From assembly GCF_016906535.1 (NCBI RefSeq), contig NC_057374.1:62001-126000 (forward strand): 64,000 nt of DNA. Reading direction: 5' to 3'. Source of the stretch: Rhizoctonia solani (Eukaryota > Basidiomycota > Agaricomycetes > Cantharellales > Ceratobasidiaceae). Below the pieces are notes generated by a model, which had not been told where the DNA came from, searched no databases, and saw nothing but the letters and a program-made list of their open reading frames with translations. Below are positions 11,106 through 22,765 of the stretch, one piece after another (within the stretch, counting starts at the first letter, position 1; the number at the start of each line of letters is the position of its first letter). A program made the translations under genes and the position numbers.

Positions 11106-13540
11106 AACACAACCTGTCAAATCCAACCTCCATGCTCTGATTATTGGTATCAACAAATATCTTTGCCACATTCAATTGCAGGGAGCAGTGAATGATGCAA
11201 GCTTGTTCAAGTCTTACTTGCTTAATGACCTGCTCGTCCCGGAAGCTCAGATCACTACTCTTTTCGATGAACAAGCCACTCGGGCAGAAATAATCCGCGC
11301 ATTTCAAAACTTGGCTACGGATGCACAAATAAATTATAATGATCCTATCGTCATATACTATGCGGGTCATGGTGCAGAGATACAACCGCCTCCAAGTCGT
11401 TACGATGCACATGGTCCTTATGTCAATCCCTTGTTCCTCAGGATGCCGGTACTAAGGATCCCTCGACCCCAGGAGTTCCTCCTATCCCAGATTTCACTAT
11501 TAATTCACTCCTCAATAAGATCGCAAAATCCAAAGGAGATAATATTGTGAGCCAGATATTGTGTGTTTGAAGAGTGCTAATCCTATTGGTGTATTTACAG
11601 TGCGTCATATTTGATTCTTGCCATTCAGCAAGTATTACACGTACTGGCCGAGGCAAAGGATCTCGTGCTGTTCACTGGCTTAGCTTCTCTCCTCTCCCCG
11701 AGGAGATAGATTCTGAGCTATTTATCGAGGACTCATCGACACCTGTTCTTACCCGGACTATTGAGAAATCTCAAGGCGAGATGGCTGTCCAAGGCATGCA
11801 CTCACACGTTCTCCTGGCTGCATGTAGCTCTAAAGGCCTTGCTTATGAGGATTTGGATGATATCCCCCATCATGGATATTTCACAAAAGCTCTTCTCAAA
11901 GTTCTCCGCACTGTTGGTCCAACAAGGCTAACATATAAAAGCTGTATACAGCGATTGCCCAGGATCGAGGCATCTTGGTATGTAAGCATGATTTATCCTA
12001 CTTTATTTTATTTTGTTCACTGTGATGATTAGCCCCCAGGACCCGGTGTGTGAGGGTACCAACGTGGATCGTATGTTTTTTAATGCGATGGTAGCTGGAG
12101 GGGACAACTCGTTTATTTTGCTTGAGGAAAAAGACACTAAAGTGTACCTCCGGGCAGGAAGTGCACATGGAATTACTCCAGGATGTTTATTTGCTATCCA
12201 TGCCGACCCGATTCTTGACCATGCAAATCCGTCCGTTGGAAATATGGTAGTGGATCAGGTCACACCCTTCCGATCACTACTGAAGCCTGCCGATAAAGCA
12301 CCAAACTTTGTCATTCCGAACCCAGGATACGCTCGACAGATAGGTACTGGAAGTGAACATGCACTGGACGTGTATATTTCCCCAGAGTTTGAACAAGTCG
12401 TACCGACCGACCCGCGATGGAAAATAGCGTTTTCCGGAGGAGAGAACAGTGTCATATTGCGTCTAGTCGAGAAGGACCTCGCTGCGCTGGTTATAGATGT
12501 CAATGCTCAAAGGGACGCTACATTTATGTTTCCAAGGCTGGAATCAGCTGTCAGAAACGGTGTTTCAGTTTTACAATATACAGCACCAGTACATTTTCGG
12601 AGCGTATACCGAGTCATTGTAGCATCGGCTCGTTTCATCTGGCACCTCGAGCGTCTTCCACATCCGAGGCCGTTCCAGAAGTCCGTCAGGATGGAGTTCT
12701 ACAAGTTGAAAGAGAGTGGAACAAACGAAGAAACAGGAAGCCCTATTTTGGATATTGACGGTAGTAGTCTGAATTTTGGAGGTTTTGCGAGCATAGAGAT
12801 CAATGACAGGGATCGCTACGCATTTCGAATCCTTAACTCGTCCTCTCGGGATTTATATGCATACCTATTCTATTTCTCGCTCACCACATTGGAAATTAGT
12901 AAGCCAGACTTTCTTGTATTGAGAGATTAAGCTATTTATCTGTATTTTGTTCCTAACAAGGACCTCGATTCATCCAGGTAGTTGGAAGCGGGCATATTGA
13001 TCCTTCACTACCAAAGGGAGGCTTCCTGACTCTTGGTTATGGCTCTGGAGGAGTTGGGCCCTTTCAGTTTAATCTCAAGCCTGGAGAATCGACCGACGTT
13101 GGAGTTTTCAAGTTATTCTTGTCTACCTCTCCCATAGACATGAGTTCTATCGAACAAGATCCACCTTTTGGAATTGAGCCTCGGAGGCTTATTACGGAAA
13201 ATGAAGCCAAGCATAAGTTTAGTGCCCTACGAGTTGGGATGTGGGACGCCATTGCGATGGAACTGAGGTTATCCCGACCGATTGAAGTTCAAAACTCCGA
13301 AGATGAATTTGAGTCTCATAATACGACATTCCCATTGCTTGAGAATGAGGAGATTGAACCAGAAGATGGATCATGGCTCGCTGAGTTGCTTCCCGAAAAG
13401 CCATATGCGTTGGTGAGTCGATCCACCATTATGTAAGTGTTCCATCAGCTTCTAACTTGATGTGATAACTCTTCTACCAGTTGAGAGACGTAAAATGTAA
13501 GCGGCTGTTCACTTCTGACTCTTATATATACTACTTCTGA
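11106..13540 (+). CDS. caspase-p20 (C14) domain protein, copy 2
   Basis: The p20 domain starts with LHALIIGINKY (about 11130). The catalytic His is in YYAGHG (11356-11373). After an intron beginning near 11548, the catalytic Cys is in DSCHSAS (11613-11633). The C-terminal modules follow: DPVCEG near 12040, RAGSAHGITPG, DLYAYLFYFS near 12860, an intron at about 12900-12962, then GFLTLGYGSGG and a FKLFLSTSP stretch. The last exons end in a stop at 13538-13540. One base is missing around 11422-11427: the frame that carries YYAGHG and the frame that carries VPQDAG differ by one. A splice at about 13498 could instead carry the reading frame into the MACPF/jacalin gene downstream (see findings). 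Subfamily with copies 3 and 5. Role inferred from fold: regulated proteolysis, possibly cell death. Confidence 0.7.
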
Positions 13541-13569
13541 TAATTTCTACGATAATTTATCGAACTCAG

Positions 13570-15666
13570 TGATCTATGGTCTGGTTATCGATCCGGATTC
13601 GGGACCTCGTTGGGCGAAACAGCCAGTTTCAAGACTAACTGGACCTTCTGCACAACGTTCATTCAATGCTCGGCACACTGTAACTATCGAAGAAGTAAAG
13701 TCTTCGAACGTGCTCGATGCTGCACTTGCCCAGCTTGGATTTCCATCGCTTGGAGATATGCCCAATATGGCACCACTTGACGGTCTCGCTTTGAACGGTG
13801 GATTGCAAAAGTGGACGACAAGGCGAATAATCGTTGGGCATTTGACCTTCGCTTTGTCTGCTACAGACTTTATGCCCAATAGTGGCTTTGTCTCGGACGT
13901 TCGATGTGCGCTGGACCAAACGAAGGATCGGGAGAAACTTGCAGCGCTCAAAAAGATTTTTGAAACCTGGTGAGTTAAAGGCGCAATTTTTATTCATGGT
14001 TACTCATTCTGGAGCAGGGGGAGGATTATTCCATTGGTAAGATTCAATATTTTAACGCTCCGAACCCTTTCTTTTGACACTGGGCTGCCTATCTTAAGAG
14101 CGCGGTAGCTGGGTTCTCATCGGCAGAAACGGCGATGGACAATGAGCCCAATTGGCCTCGACCACCCTCAAATGCTGATCTTGAGTCAGGTATTGAAATA
14201 GGCACAAATATATACCAGGAGGCTAATCAAATCATCCGTATAGATAAATCTGATAATTGGGGGATAGTCAAAGTTACCCGAGTAGGATCTATTCTAGAGG
14301 TCCTGGATAAAACCTTACAAGAACAAGTCAAGAAGCTATATGCTAGACTGTTCTTTCGTTCTCCATGCGTTGGCACAAGATCACGATTCGGTTTCGATGG
14401 ATCCATGTATCAGAGCCAGTGTATCGAGGAGATTGAAATTGGGTTTTCAGACATGGGTATAGAAAGGATTGTTATCCGATATAGTAACGGATCAATCGCT
14501 GGGCCATACGGGATCTCTGGAGAGTCTGCTCAGATCTCTCGGTTTAGCATTACCAAAGGTCGGTCTTTGATATTAACATAGGATATGAGTTGTACTATAT
14601 TGAACGATAGCAGATGAAACTATTACTGACATTTTCGTTTGGGCGACCGATAACCAAATTTCGTCAATTCAATTACTCACAAGCAACGGTCGAGGCTCTC
14701 CGATCTATGGTGCACTCTGGGGTGCATCCCAGGGACCTACACATCTGAGTGGAAATGGGTGCGCTCTGGTTGGTCTTTCTGGTGGCTTCGACGCTCATGG
14801 TATCACTCAACTTCAGGTAAGTACCAGTATCATAACTCTGGGGATCACAGTTCTTACATGCACTCTCAGGCCATCTGGCGTGGAGATACTCACACCAAGG
14901 GGTACCAACGCATGGAAATATGTCACATAGGCGGGAATCATGGGAGGATTTGGAGCGACTGGGGGCTTTCAGAAGATATGTCCCAATTCCATATATCTAG
15001 TATTAGTGCAAGGGAACCAGGCACTGGTCTTCTTGGAGGGTTTCAGGTAAGGTATATCTGTGGCACTCTCTTAATATTCGTCACTCGATTCCTTGAGTGA
15101 TATATGTGCGTAGATCTAATATGCGTTTCTCGCTTGGATAGATAACTTACACATCATCGATTTCCGGAGCTTGGGTCTCGTGGAGGACTCCAGCATATGG
15201 AACGGATATTGGTCCGACCGTAAAGTGGGATCTTAACGGGGGGCGTATTACAAGAGTCAGAGGGAGACACAACGGCGCAACGATATGTGAACTTCAGTTC
15301 ATAACGGATTTAAACAGTGTGTACATTTTTTTCCGGATTTTCTATCGGACTCGAAAGGTATTTTAGCAAGATCTCCGTTATTTGGCCAGCCGGTCGGAGA
15401 TTTCAGTTTCGACATTAGGGCACCAAAATCTAATCAAGGAAGAGACATGAGCCTTTGTTGTATAGTGGGGAAAAGGTATGAATGCCAACATATTCTGCAC
15501 CCTATGGTATTGACTGGCTTTGTTTAGTGACACATGCGTTAACTCGATGGCGTTGGTGTGGCTAGAACCTCGAGAAACGCAATTAATACTATCTGGAATA
15601 ACGGTCATGTCGCCTCAAATACTGAGTCGTAACCCGAACCCACAGGCTACTCTTTACAACCTGTAA
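13570..15666 (+). CDS. MACPF-like/jacalin lectin fusion, copy B
   Basis: The first clear exon encodes IYGLVIDPDSGP, matching VFYGVILDPSNGP of copy A at the same intron border. It then gives WTTRRIIVGHLTF and LAALKKIFETW. Small exons supply GRIIPL and an AVAGFSSAETA block. The exon at about 14100-14580 gives WGIVKVTRVGSILEVLD and the first jacalin strands (IEEIEIGFSDMGIERIVIRY). Further exons encode IFVWATDNQISSIQL, GLSGGFDAHGITQLQ (about 14800), GGNHGRIWSDWGLSED (about 14935), TICELQFIT (about 15290) and TRSPLFGQPVGDF (about 15375). The predicted protein combines a membrane-pore fold with a glycan-binding tail. The 3' end is uncertain; an open exon runs to a TAA at 15664-15666. There is no obvious own start codon, because the gene lies directly behind caspase copy 2 on the same strand. 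Confidence 0.62.
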
Positions 15667-15897
15667 GTTTGTCGTATCGCTGGTCCCACATTTATTTACA
15701 TCTTCCTTGAAGATGCACAAAAACATGTAACTCAAATGACGTTACTCTCTCATTCGAGGACTACTCCAAGACAAGACTTGTTACTCGCTCCAATAGGTGA
15801 GGCTTTATAATCACCGTTGATTGCTATGGGTCCTTAATATTACTCTTGGTGCATTTATATATAAACCCCGTAATTTGGCATGATTCTGGCCAAATAG

Positions 15898-18885
15898 CGT
15901 CAAGCCGCCCCTGCATGCCCTTATTATTGGAATTAACAATTACAAATCAAACTTCCACCTTGTCGCAGCGGTTCAGGATGCCCTTCATTTCAAGCAATAT
16001 CTAACCAAAGAATTAAATGTCCCCGAGGAGCAGATACAAACGCTTCTAGACGATAAGGCGAAGCGGGCTGATATTATAAAGGCTCTTCAGGTAAAATATC
16101 TCGATAAAGCTGGGGTGAGGTTCCTGATATTTTTGTCTGGGATAGGAACTGGGCAACGAAGATAATGGTATAAGACCTGGCGATGTCATTGTTATTTACT
16201 ACGCAGGCTATGGAAGTGAGGTTGAACCTCCCCCGGATCACACTTTGAATGACTCCTTGGTGCAGTGTATTGTCCCCCAGGTATGCGAGTGACCGTGGAT
16301 TAACCGGCATAAAAGTAACCAAGTTTCTAGGATGCGAGTGTGGCGGATGGAGTTCTCCCGATCCCAGAATTTACAATTGGAGCCCTTGCACATAAGATCG
16401 CACAGGAAAAGGGAAATAATATCGTGAGTGGTGTCCTTCAACTCGTTCTCCGGAGTTTTGTTGATTGTGTCCTCTTTTTGGCGAATTCCTGCTTTTGCTC
16501 TGTGCTCTCGTTCGTCCATATAAAACTGGCGTACCGGAACAGACGCTCATATTTGACTGCAGCTACTTTTCCGGCGGCTCCTATGGTGACCCCGTGCGTG
16601 GCGTAAGGTTCATCGACAAAAAGCTTCTTTCTCCCCTCCCAGCGTTCTGTGACCATGCTATAATTCAAGGGTCCCTCTCTACCAGCGATGTCGTTGATCC
16701 CTTTTCTCTAGGGTGGTTCCTCCAAGGAATGGATACCAACGCAATGAACTCTTACGTTTTCATTGCCGCATGTGGGCCCCAGGAAGTGGCATTTGAAGAT
16801 ACACAAACTGAACAAGGATATTTTTCAATGGCCCTCTTGAATATGTTAAAGAACTTTGGAGTGAATAGCTTGACGTACAAGGACCTAATCCAGAGGTTCC
16901 CCGCTTTGAGAACTAGTCAGTAAGTGCTCGAATTGAGCGCGTCGTGCCAATTTGTTCCTCCGATCGAGTGGTTACTTGAATTAACACTTCGTTTTCGGTG
17001 TTTTATTTTTGGTTTGGTAGGCCACAAAATCCGGTTTGCGAGGGACAGCATATTGATCGAATCTTATTCAACGGCCTGGTGGAGGGGATTCGTACCGACT
17101 TCATCGCTATTGAGCAAGAGCAAAGTGGCTTCTATCTCCAGGCGGGACTCATTAAAGGAATCACACCCGGTTCTAAATATGCAATCCACGTGGGAGATGT
17201 ATTCGGACCTTTGGAAGCAACCGACAGAATAATCGAAGTGGACAGAGTGGATCCGTTCACTGCACATGTTAAGGACGGCTCAGGTCTCCCGACTCTATGT
17301 TACGGGCGCCAAGTAGTGTGTGGACCAGAACGGGCGCTGGATATCTACGTCAGTGAGACCTTTGTCAAGGCAGTCGAACCTAGCACCGCCTGGTCTCGCG
17401 CTTTCTCAGCCGATACGGGAGACCTCACCCTACGTCCAGTCAGCCCAGAGTTGGCACAAGTAATTTTATCGATTGGTAAACCAAACGAGACGACGTTCAA
17501 TCTTACGAACCCGATTTCAGTCAAGTACTGCATCAACACTCTTCCGCCATTCGGAAAGCCTGATATTCCACCGACCGCACCGCATGTTATCCCCATACTC
17601 AGTGCACTGGCTAAATGGAACTGGTACCCCGCCTGATGCCAACGCCCAGGCCATTCCAATCATTCATAGACTTAGAGTTCTATAAGCTCCGCGTCGTCGA
17701 GGAAAGTATGGACCAAAGTGCTCATATATTTGGACCAGAAGGAGGAAACCTGGCGTGGGCGGCGTTGTGGATATCACTGCAAATGCGGAGGACAGATATG
17801 GAATACGGGTGATCAACCGTTTGAGCCTAGATTTATATCTTTATTTTTTGCATTCTCGCTAACGAACCTATCCATCGGTAAGTAGTCTCGATATTAATTT
17901 AAGTCATTCTGATATTAAATTTGAAATAGTGCGTAAAATCATCTGTCCGACTTCATCATCTTCACTAGGCCTACTTCTCGCTCAATCGAATTGCGTTACC
18001 GTTGGGTATGGCTCTGACGGGCAGCTTCCTTTCACTTTTTCTCTCGAAGAAGATCAGCACACAGATGCTACTATCTTAAATGTTTGTTGCCACACACCCA
18101 GCCGAATTCGAGAATATAGAACAGGAAGGTCCGTTTGACAGTAGTGGATTATCATCGGATAACAAAGTGAAGGATTTGTTTGGAACGGGGACAACTTGGG
18201 ACGCGGTGGATATGCATATCGTTATAGAAGGGCACGAGAGAAGAACAATACTATCCTTGTCCCGCTGCCAGGTCTCACTATCACATCACCTCTGGAACCC
18301 ACGGTCAACCGGCTCCAAACCTCAAACCCTTGCCAAGCCTGGTTCCACAATTCGATATTACACCTCCCACGAGGGAGACAGACAAGCGTACGTATACTGG
18401 AGGCCTATTCACAGGACGTTCCTCAGGACCTTTACAAGTCCAAACGCGCGGGCTCAGCATAGTTTCAGCTCGCTGGTTTTGTACGCCTGCGCTCAGCCAA
18501 GAATTGTTGTCCTCGATACGATGCATGAGGCTTAGGACGCTCGGGCAAGAGATAAGGCTAAGTAAAGCTACTCCAAGCACGGTGAGTGTCTTTACCTTTG
18601 AGATTGGTCATCAAACTGACAAGATGTAAGCAATCGGGCGGCTATTTCGAAGTATCTGTCGTTGGCCCGGACGGATCGCGAAGGCAGTCTACGGACATGA
18701 AGGAAACAGCGTACCGCTCTCATCCCACTCCAAGCTCTAGTGAATGGGTAGATGGAATAGTGTTCGAGGAGGATCATGAGGTTTGGAAGGATATAAGGGT
18801 GGGAGACTATTTTGAGGTTTCGATATGCATACAAGAGCAAGGGTTGATATACGACGCGAAGATGGGGAACTTGGTATTTTGGTAG
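15898..18885 (+). pseudogene. caspase-p20 copy 3, catalytically dead and frame-broken
   Basis: The whole family plan is recognisable: LHALIIGINNY near 15915, a p20 core, NPVCEG near 17030, AGLIKGITPGS near 17150, and a C-terminal beta-rich tail ending GNLVFW at 18885. The catalytic-His motif YYAGHG is YYAGYG (16197-16214). The Cys motif expected as DCCHSAG reads DCSYFSG (16555-16575), so both the His and the Cys-His pair are lost. The frame shifts near 17630, 17755 and 17850 and again between about 17900 and 18400. The intron before the Cys exon is unusually long (about 16423-16542). The C-terminal tail (about 18395-18885) pairs with that of copy 5. Best read as a decaying paralogue. Confidence 0.8.
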
Positions 18886-19362
18886 GATCATTGGAAATGG
18901 TGTATCAATCCAACACAATCCAATCATTCTCTTATCCCAATTTTTATGAATATCATCCGGATTGAATGTTGCAGAAGAAATCGACTTGCTGGTAGCCCTT
19001 TGACATAAAAATTCTCGGGGCTCAAAGAGCTTGTGTATTTTTTACCCAAGCCGGCGCAGGTACAAAGCATGGGCTTGGCCCTGGATTCATTCCTTTGGGA
19101 ACTCCGTATCTTGGTCAGAGTTGTAGCGCGAACTCCATGCATTCATACATGTGTTGGTATTTCAAACGCTTGCGCTCCCCCTTGACCTCACCAATTTTCG
19201 GCCAATAGAGATGACCTCACTACCAGTGTTTGCATTATGGATTTGTGTGGGAGGGTCTTATCTCCCCGACGCCACGATTGTGAGTATACCAAGTACAAAT
19301 ACTGATTGTTCCATTCCATTTCAAGCTGAGTGTCAAATTGATATTTTTACGACAAAGAACAG

Positions 19363-19720
19363 TTACATCATGACCAAGGCCACCAGATTGTCCGGGGTCT
19401 CGAACTTTGTATATTCGATTTTAAACCTCTGTAGCAGGTATATCAATATTAACTTTATTTTTCAGAACTCGTTGAAAGGTTTACTTACATCGTGCCAGAA
19501 CTCCTTACGAGTTGCCTCGAACTCATTCGGCTCACAGGCATTGGCCCCAAGATCAGACACCTTCAAATGTTTCTTCAGGTCAGAGATCATCACCATGCCC
19601 TTGGTATCGGGCGCAAGAAGTAAACTCGGGTGCAGAACAGAGTCCTTGTTTATAAGTGACAGTCTGTTCCCACGGCCTATGATGGGAGGCAAGCAACCCG
19701 ATGCGGCATAGGAGTTATGG
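19363..19720 (-). pseudogene. truncated 3' fragment of the DUF2235 hydrolase gene
   Basis: The - strand encodes NRLSLINKDSVLHPSLLLAP and SDLKKHLKVSDL, near-identical to the 3' exon of the full DUF2235 gene at 20788-21060. The same donor follows FWHD, and a related last exon (KFETPDN against QFETQDD) ends in TAA at 19363-19365. All upstream exons with the catalytic motifs are missing. It is part of the tandem duplication of the caspase/hydrolase 3' junction. Confidence 0.8.
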
Positions 19721-19759
19721 GGAGTTGAAGTTCCATTTCGGATAATTGATCCCGTCCAG

Positions 19760-20492
19760 TCGTCAAACCGTTGCCAAGCCTGGTTTCACAACTCGATATC
19801 CGACATCGAGAAGTGGCAAGTGGACGGCCATGTTTTATACTGGAGGCTTATTCACAGGTCGTTCCTTTGGCAAAGCCTCAACTTGCTGGTTTCGTACGTG
19901 ATTTATAGGGCCTGGGAGATCAGGACAAGAGATCCGGGTAAGGTTACTTGAAGTGTGGCAAGCACCTTTATTTTTCAATTGTATCTACGGATCAAACAAG
20001 AGAGAAAGCAATTGGATGGCTGTTTCGAAGTATCTGTTGTTAGCCCAGACCGAGTGTGAAAGCAATCTACGAACCTGAGAGAAATGAGGTCGCTGTACAA
20101 GGTTAATCTGCCGAAAATAAGTACGCGTATTTAAGCAAAAACTAGGCTGAAACGAAGGTCAATGTATAATGACTTTATGCATCAAAGCTCCCGTGGTCTG
20201 ATTCATACCGAGGAAGATATACTGAAGTTATAGCTATTAGCGCATATCATACTGGAAATGTCGCTCTTCATTGACATACTGGGTTTCAGGATTTTGCTAT
20301 ACTACAGTGGCGGGTAGTGTTTTCATTCTACTGAAAGTTCGGATGCGTGGACGGACGGAACAGCGCTCCAGGAGGTTCACGAGGCTCGGAAGGATACAGG
20401 CGAGAGGTGCTATCTTGAGATTTCGGTATGCATACAAGAGCAAGGGTTAAATGTCGCGAGAATGGGAAACTTGGTATTTTGGTAAGATCGTT
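19760..20492 (+). pseudogene. degraded copy of the caspase C-terminal tail
   Basis: The DNA is alignable by eye with 18330-18890. Shared strings include TTGCCAAGCCTGGTT (18331 and 19770), TACTGGAGGC followed by TATTCACAGG, GGCTGTTTCGAAGTATCTGT-like text near 20015, TATGCATACAAGAGCAAGGG (18827 and 20429) and AACTTGGTATTTTGGTA. Many indels and stops break the frame, and no p20 domain is present. It is a non-functional duplicate of the 3' end of caspase copy 3. Confidence 0.75.
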
Positions 20493-20694
20493 GGCGATGT
20501 TGCGCCGAATCAGCATAAATAAACTACCTTTCTCATTTCCATTATTGTGAATAATATTCGGAGAGATTATTAAACAAAGTTAAATTATTGGCATTTGGCA
20601 CGAAGACTCTGAGGGCTCATAGATTCTCGATGCTTAATTGTTTCAATAGATTTCAGGTTGAGTGTTACATTCATATCTCCATACCAGGGCACAG

Positions 20695-22526
20695 CTACAC
20701 CAAGCCCTCGGCATCGTCCTGAGTCTCGAACTGAGGTATCTCGTTGCCATCGCGGAATTTCTACAACGGGTACATTAGCTTCATTCTTTAGAACCTATCA
20801 AAAGTTGGACTTACATCGTGCCAGAACTCCCTGACCTTTGCCTCGAACTCATTCAGTTCACAGGTATTTTTCTCAAGATCAGACACCTTCAAGTGTTTCT
20901 TCAGGTCAGAGATCGTCACCATGCCCTTGGTATCAGGCGCAAGAAGCAAACTCGGGTGCAGAACAGAGTCCTTGTTTATAAGTGACAGCCTGTTCTCGCG
21001 GCCCATGAGGGGACGCAAGAAACCGGATGCGACATAGGCGTTATGGGGAGTTGCTGTTCCCCACTTCGGCTTGTTGTCGACATTGCTCAGAGATTTTTCA
21101 ATGAAATCCTCGTCTATGCCCACACATTTGGATATCTCACCCTGATAAGCATGTTATATACTCTTACTTGGTATTAATAAGGTAGGCACGTACCACAATC
21201 CAAGCCAAAGTGGTGTCTGCAAGTTCCATCTCTGCATAGCCACCTCCAACGTCAGAGTGAGCTCCAGAGAACCAGACCTAAACAAATGATCAATCAATCT
21301 GGATTTTGTCTAAATTCAAATAAACCTGCCTGTTTCAGTGTCTGACCCTCCGCTGCTCCGCCGAAAAGAGTGCACATGAACTTCTCTCTGTTCTCATGGA
21401 AGGATACCGCATGCCAAGCGTTCTCGACGTTGGATGCGAGCCTTGATACACTTGGTTAGTATGTGCATATTTAGGTATGTGTCGCGTTAACTTACTTGTC
21501 GTCATCTAGCTGAAGGGCGTCAATTACCTCTTGGGTGCCATTGCGCACCGATCCTTGAAATATGTATATCAATATATAAAACTGCATATCTCTAACCAAG
21601 GAACCTACCCACTGTATCCCAAGTTACAAGGCACCTATTGATGCAGTTCATTAGGGATTGTAATCAACCTGGGAGTACTTGAACTCATACTTAATTGGGA
21701 CCGGTTTGTCAGGGCGAGGCGGGCTTCCCGAAAGTTTGCCGTTAAGCTGTTTCCAGTAGGTAAAGAACTTCCCCATATCCTTTGGAGCGAGAAGTCCCAA
21801 TCGGTCCTGAATGTTGCAATAATCTAGTTCTGCACCAGACGAAAGATAACCACAGTGCTTACGATGAGGCCGGATATTTTGCGAGCGGTGTAAGCACCTC
21901 GTGAGAATCCGAAGATACTACATATATCGTTCAGCTTCTGGAAAGGGCCAGCAATGAAGTTACGAACCTGATCTCATCTCCTTCTATATAATTCTGGGCA
22001 ATAAAATTGTACGCATCACGGATTTTGCTTGCTGCACAGGGGAAACGGTTTGAGTTTGAGAATAAAGGATTCGATTAAATGCATAAAGCTCACCTACGGC
22101 AGTACCGAACGCTTTCTTGGCGCTATCCGAGTAGGCTTCTTCTCCGTTAAAGTCAGTGGCAACCCCAACTCCACTCTGGTAGTAAACGATCTGTAACCGT
22201 TCGTCCCCTCTTCACCAGAAATAAAGTGAGCACTTCACAAACCATGTCAACTACCTTGAGGTACTCACTCCTCATCTACAAAGGTCTTTGTGATTGCTCG
22301 GGCTGCATGCCGACGTAAGTAAGCAGTATAGATGACATTGTAAGTTGCGCACATAATCTCAACACATTCGTGAAATGGTTAGCGGATTTATCCAATGGGG
22401 CTTCCTCTGAAAGGCAATACCTCAATGTATGCTACTTTCGTAGATTACTTATAGCGCACCTGTGATTAGACCATCTTGGCCCGTTCCGTCGCAAAACACT
22501 AGAATATTCTTTGGGGAAACAGGCAT
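20695..22526 (-). CDS. DUF2235 (Tle1-like) alpha/beta-hydrolase
   Basis: Starts MPVSPKNILVFCDGTG (CDGTG at 22479-22493), the N-terminal signature of DUF2235. Later exons encode QIVYYQSGVGV (about 22190), the nucleophile elbow GFSRGAYTAR (GFSRGAY at 21890-21910), CLVTWDTVGSV (about 21620) and SGAHSDVGGGYAEMELA (about 21240). The last of these supplies the Asp and conserved glycines. At least eight exons are separated by 50-65 nt introns. The last one begins after FWHD and ends at a TAG at 20695-20697. DUF2235 is the catalytic fold of bacterial Tle1 phospholipases, and fungal members are abundant and mostly uncharacterised. Likely reaction: ester hydrolysis, perhaps of phospholipids. The full set of Ser, Asp and motif residues suggests an active enzyme. 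It is convergent with caspase copy 3 and lies just downstream of caspase copy 4 on the same strand. Confidence 0.85.
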
Positions 22527-22765
22527 GGTGCAGTAAAGTACAGATCAAAGAGACGCGTTCACGGCCGGACAGGAAGACTGCACGACGCGGGTATTATAGT
22601 ACTGATGGCAGTGTAGATTAGGTACACGAGGCTCGCGATGTCTCCTGATTCGAGTCTCGAGATTCGATAAAATCGCGAAGTTCGGAAGATCAATATTACG
22701 GCGCCGGAGTCACCCATGCCAAAGTACCGGGCAATGTAGATTTCGATAGGGGAGTGGCATAGGAT

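Noticed and set aside
13330..13400. Resemblance of LLPEKPYAL (caspase copy 2) to SLPERPWST (MACPF copy A) as evidence of fusion.
   Set aside because: The match is short and sits at different places relative to the MACPF start. The splice-phase argument is the better evidence.
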